Source: Candidula unifasciata (taxonomy: Eukaryota; Mollusca; Gastropoda; Stylommatophora; Geomitridae). From it: a stretch of 64,000 bases of DNA. The DNA lies in the NCBI GenBank assembly GCA_905116865.2, contig CAJHNH020000801.1, forward strand, positions 1 to 64,000, written 5' to 3'. Under the pieces are notes generated by a model. That model searched no databases. It saw only the letters and a program-made list of their open reading frames with translations, and was not told the DNA's origin. This document shows, piece after piece, positions 63,321-64,000 of this stretch (positions are counted from its first letter, which is position 1; the number at the start of each line of letters is the position of its first letter). The position numbers and the translations under genes were made by a program.

Positions 63321-63590
63321 CCCCTTGTGGTTCCGGAGCCCCATTGTAGGGAAAAAACAAGAATGGACCCACTACCTCCCCAGCAAGCTGGGGGCTTGCT
63401 TGAGAGTCAGAATACATCTGCCTGAGAGGCAAGGAACCAACAGTCTGCATACAGATAAGCCAGATCTGTAAAGTTGATGTGCACACAACACTCAGGTTCT
63501 GGAACAAGACTAAAGTCCAAAGGTGGAGGAACAGCCAGAACTTCTTACTGGAGTTAACAGCCGGTGAACGCAAAGAAGAAGAAAATTATT
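63319..63590 (+). mobile_element. GAA-tail SINE-like element
   Basis: CCCCTTGTGGTTCCGGAGCC, AGGCAAGGAACCAACAGTCT, TTCTGGAACAAGACTAAAGT, GTGAACGCAAAGAAGAAGAA. Confidence 0.8.
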
Positions 63591-63670
63591 GCTGTGGATA
63601 TCACCCGCCTCCATTTGTCTCTGTGATTGGCCCTCTCTTTCCTCTTGGTCACTTCAAGTGTTTGTAGCTA
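63591..63670 (+). mobile_element. Single unit of the 12254 retroposon repeat
   Basis: TTGCTGTGGATATCACCCGC, CTCCATTTGTCTCTGTGATT, CAAGTGTTTGTAG. Confidence 0.6.
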
Positions 63671-63707
63671 TGCCTGTATATTTTATTGTCTCTCCATTCT
63701 CTTGTTC

Positions 63708-64000
63708 AGAAACCAGAGGCCGTGTTAGTGCAGTTGAAAGGAGACTCACTTTCAAATCTAGCTGCGACTCGCTGCAGCCCATGGCCAATGTTCGAAACCG
63801 GGCGGTTACCGGGGTTCACCCAGCCTCTAGGTAATGGGTACCAGAGTTAACCACTCTGGGGTAAATGGAGGAACATCGCTGTAGCTATCGAGTTGCGTTC
63901 GGACGGTGACACAGGCGGACAGTTTCTTATTATCAGCTGTCCCTACTGGTGGCAGAGCACTTATGGTTTATAATTGTGTGCAGTGACGCTGGTTCACATC
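63708..64000 (+). mobile_element. tRNA-derived SINE (family D)
   Basis: Head GAGGCCGTGTTAGTGCAGTT with B-box-like GTTCGAAACCGGG, body GGGGTTCACCCAGCCTCTAG, CATCGCTG and GGTGACACAGGCGG. Runs to the window edge; related to the inverted copy at 1-185. Confidence 0.8.

Overview
This is animal nuclear DNA: intron-rich genes, consensus GT/AG splice sites, tRNA-derived SINEs, non-LTR retrotransposon pieces, hAT transposons and many micro- and minisatellites. The two protein genes and the LINE families fit a lophotrochozoan invertebrate, perhaps a gastropod mollusc. That placement is inference; nothing in the window fixes the species.

Two protein-coding genes stand head to head. On the minus strand (23770 down to 4234) is a complete 8-exon gene for a 541-residue ankyrin-repeat and SOCS-box (ASB-type) protein, a probable substrate receptor of an Elongin B/C-cullin ubiquitin ligase. 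Its SOCS box is completed by a last exon of only 150 coding bases, 2.8 kb beyond the previous exon. On the plus strand, from 29071 past the right edge, are the first nine coding exons (553 residues) of a laminin gamma-1-type chain: signal peptide, LN domain, four complete LE modules, a partial fifth, and the start of the L4 domain. The 5.3 kb between the two starts holds two identical tRNA-Lys(CTT) genes. The functions are unrelated (intracellular ubiquitination against basement membrane); only the divergent arrangement links them.

Layout. 1-4.2 kb: repeats beyond the ASB gene. 4.2-23.8 kb: ASB gene, introns filled with minisatellites and LINE/SINE copies. 23.8-29.1 kb: intergenic, tRNAs and old LINE 3' ends. 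29.1-35.6 kb: laminin exon 1, a duplicated exon tail, (TA)n blocks and a hAT relic with a LINE inside it. 35.9-50.1 kb: the 14 kb second intron, with a 215 bp inverted repeat and a SPIN-like hAT element. 50-63 kb: laminin exons 3-9. 63.7-64 kb: a SINE whose relative lies inverted at 1-185.

The most unusual pattern is that many minisatellites and short tandem duplications lie directly on splice junctions of both genes. In several the repeat unit contains the splice site itself, so near-copies of the authentic donor or acceptor are multiplied in the intron. Other notable items are two SPIN-like hAT elements (one with a perfect 8 bp target duplication), a LINE inserted in a 24 bp minisatellite, nested retroposons with long target duplications, and a roughly 285 bp MITE with long terminal inverted repeats.
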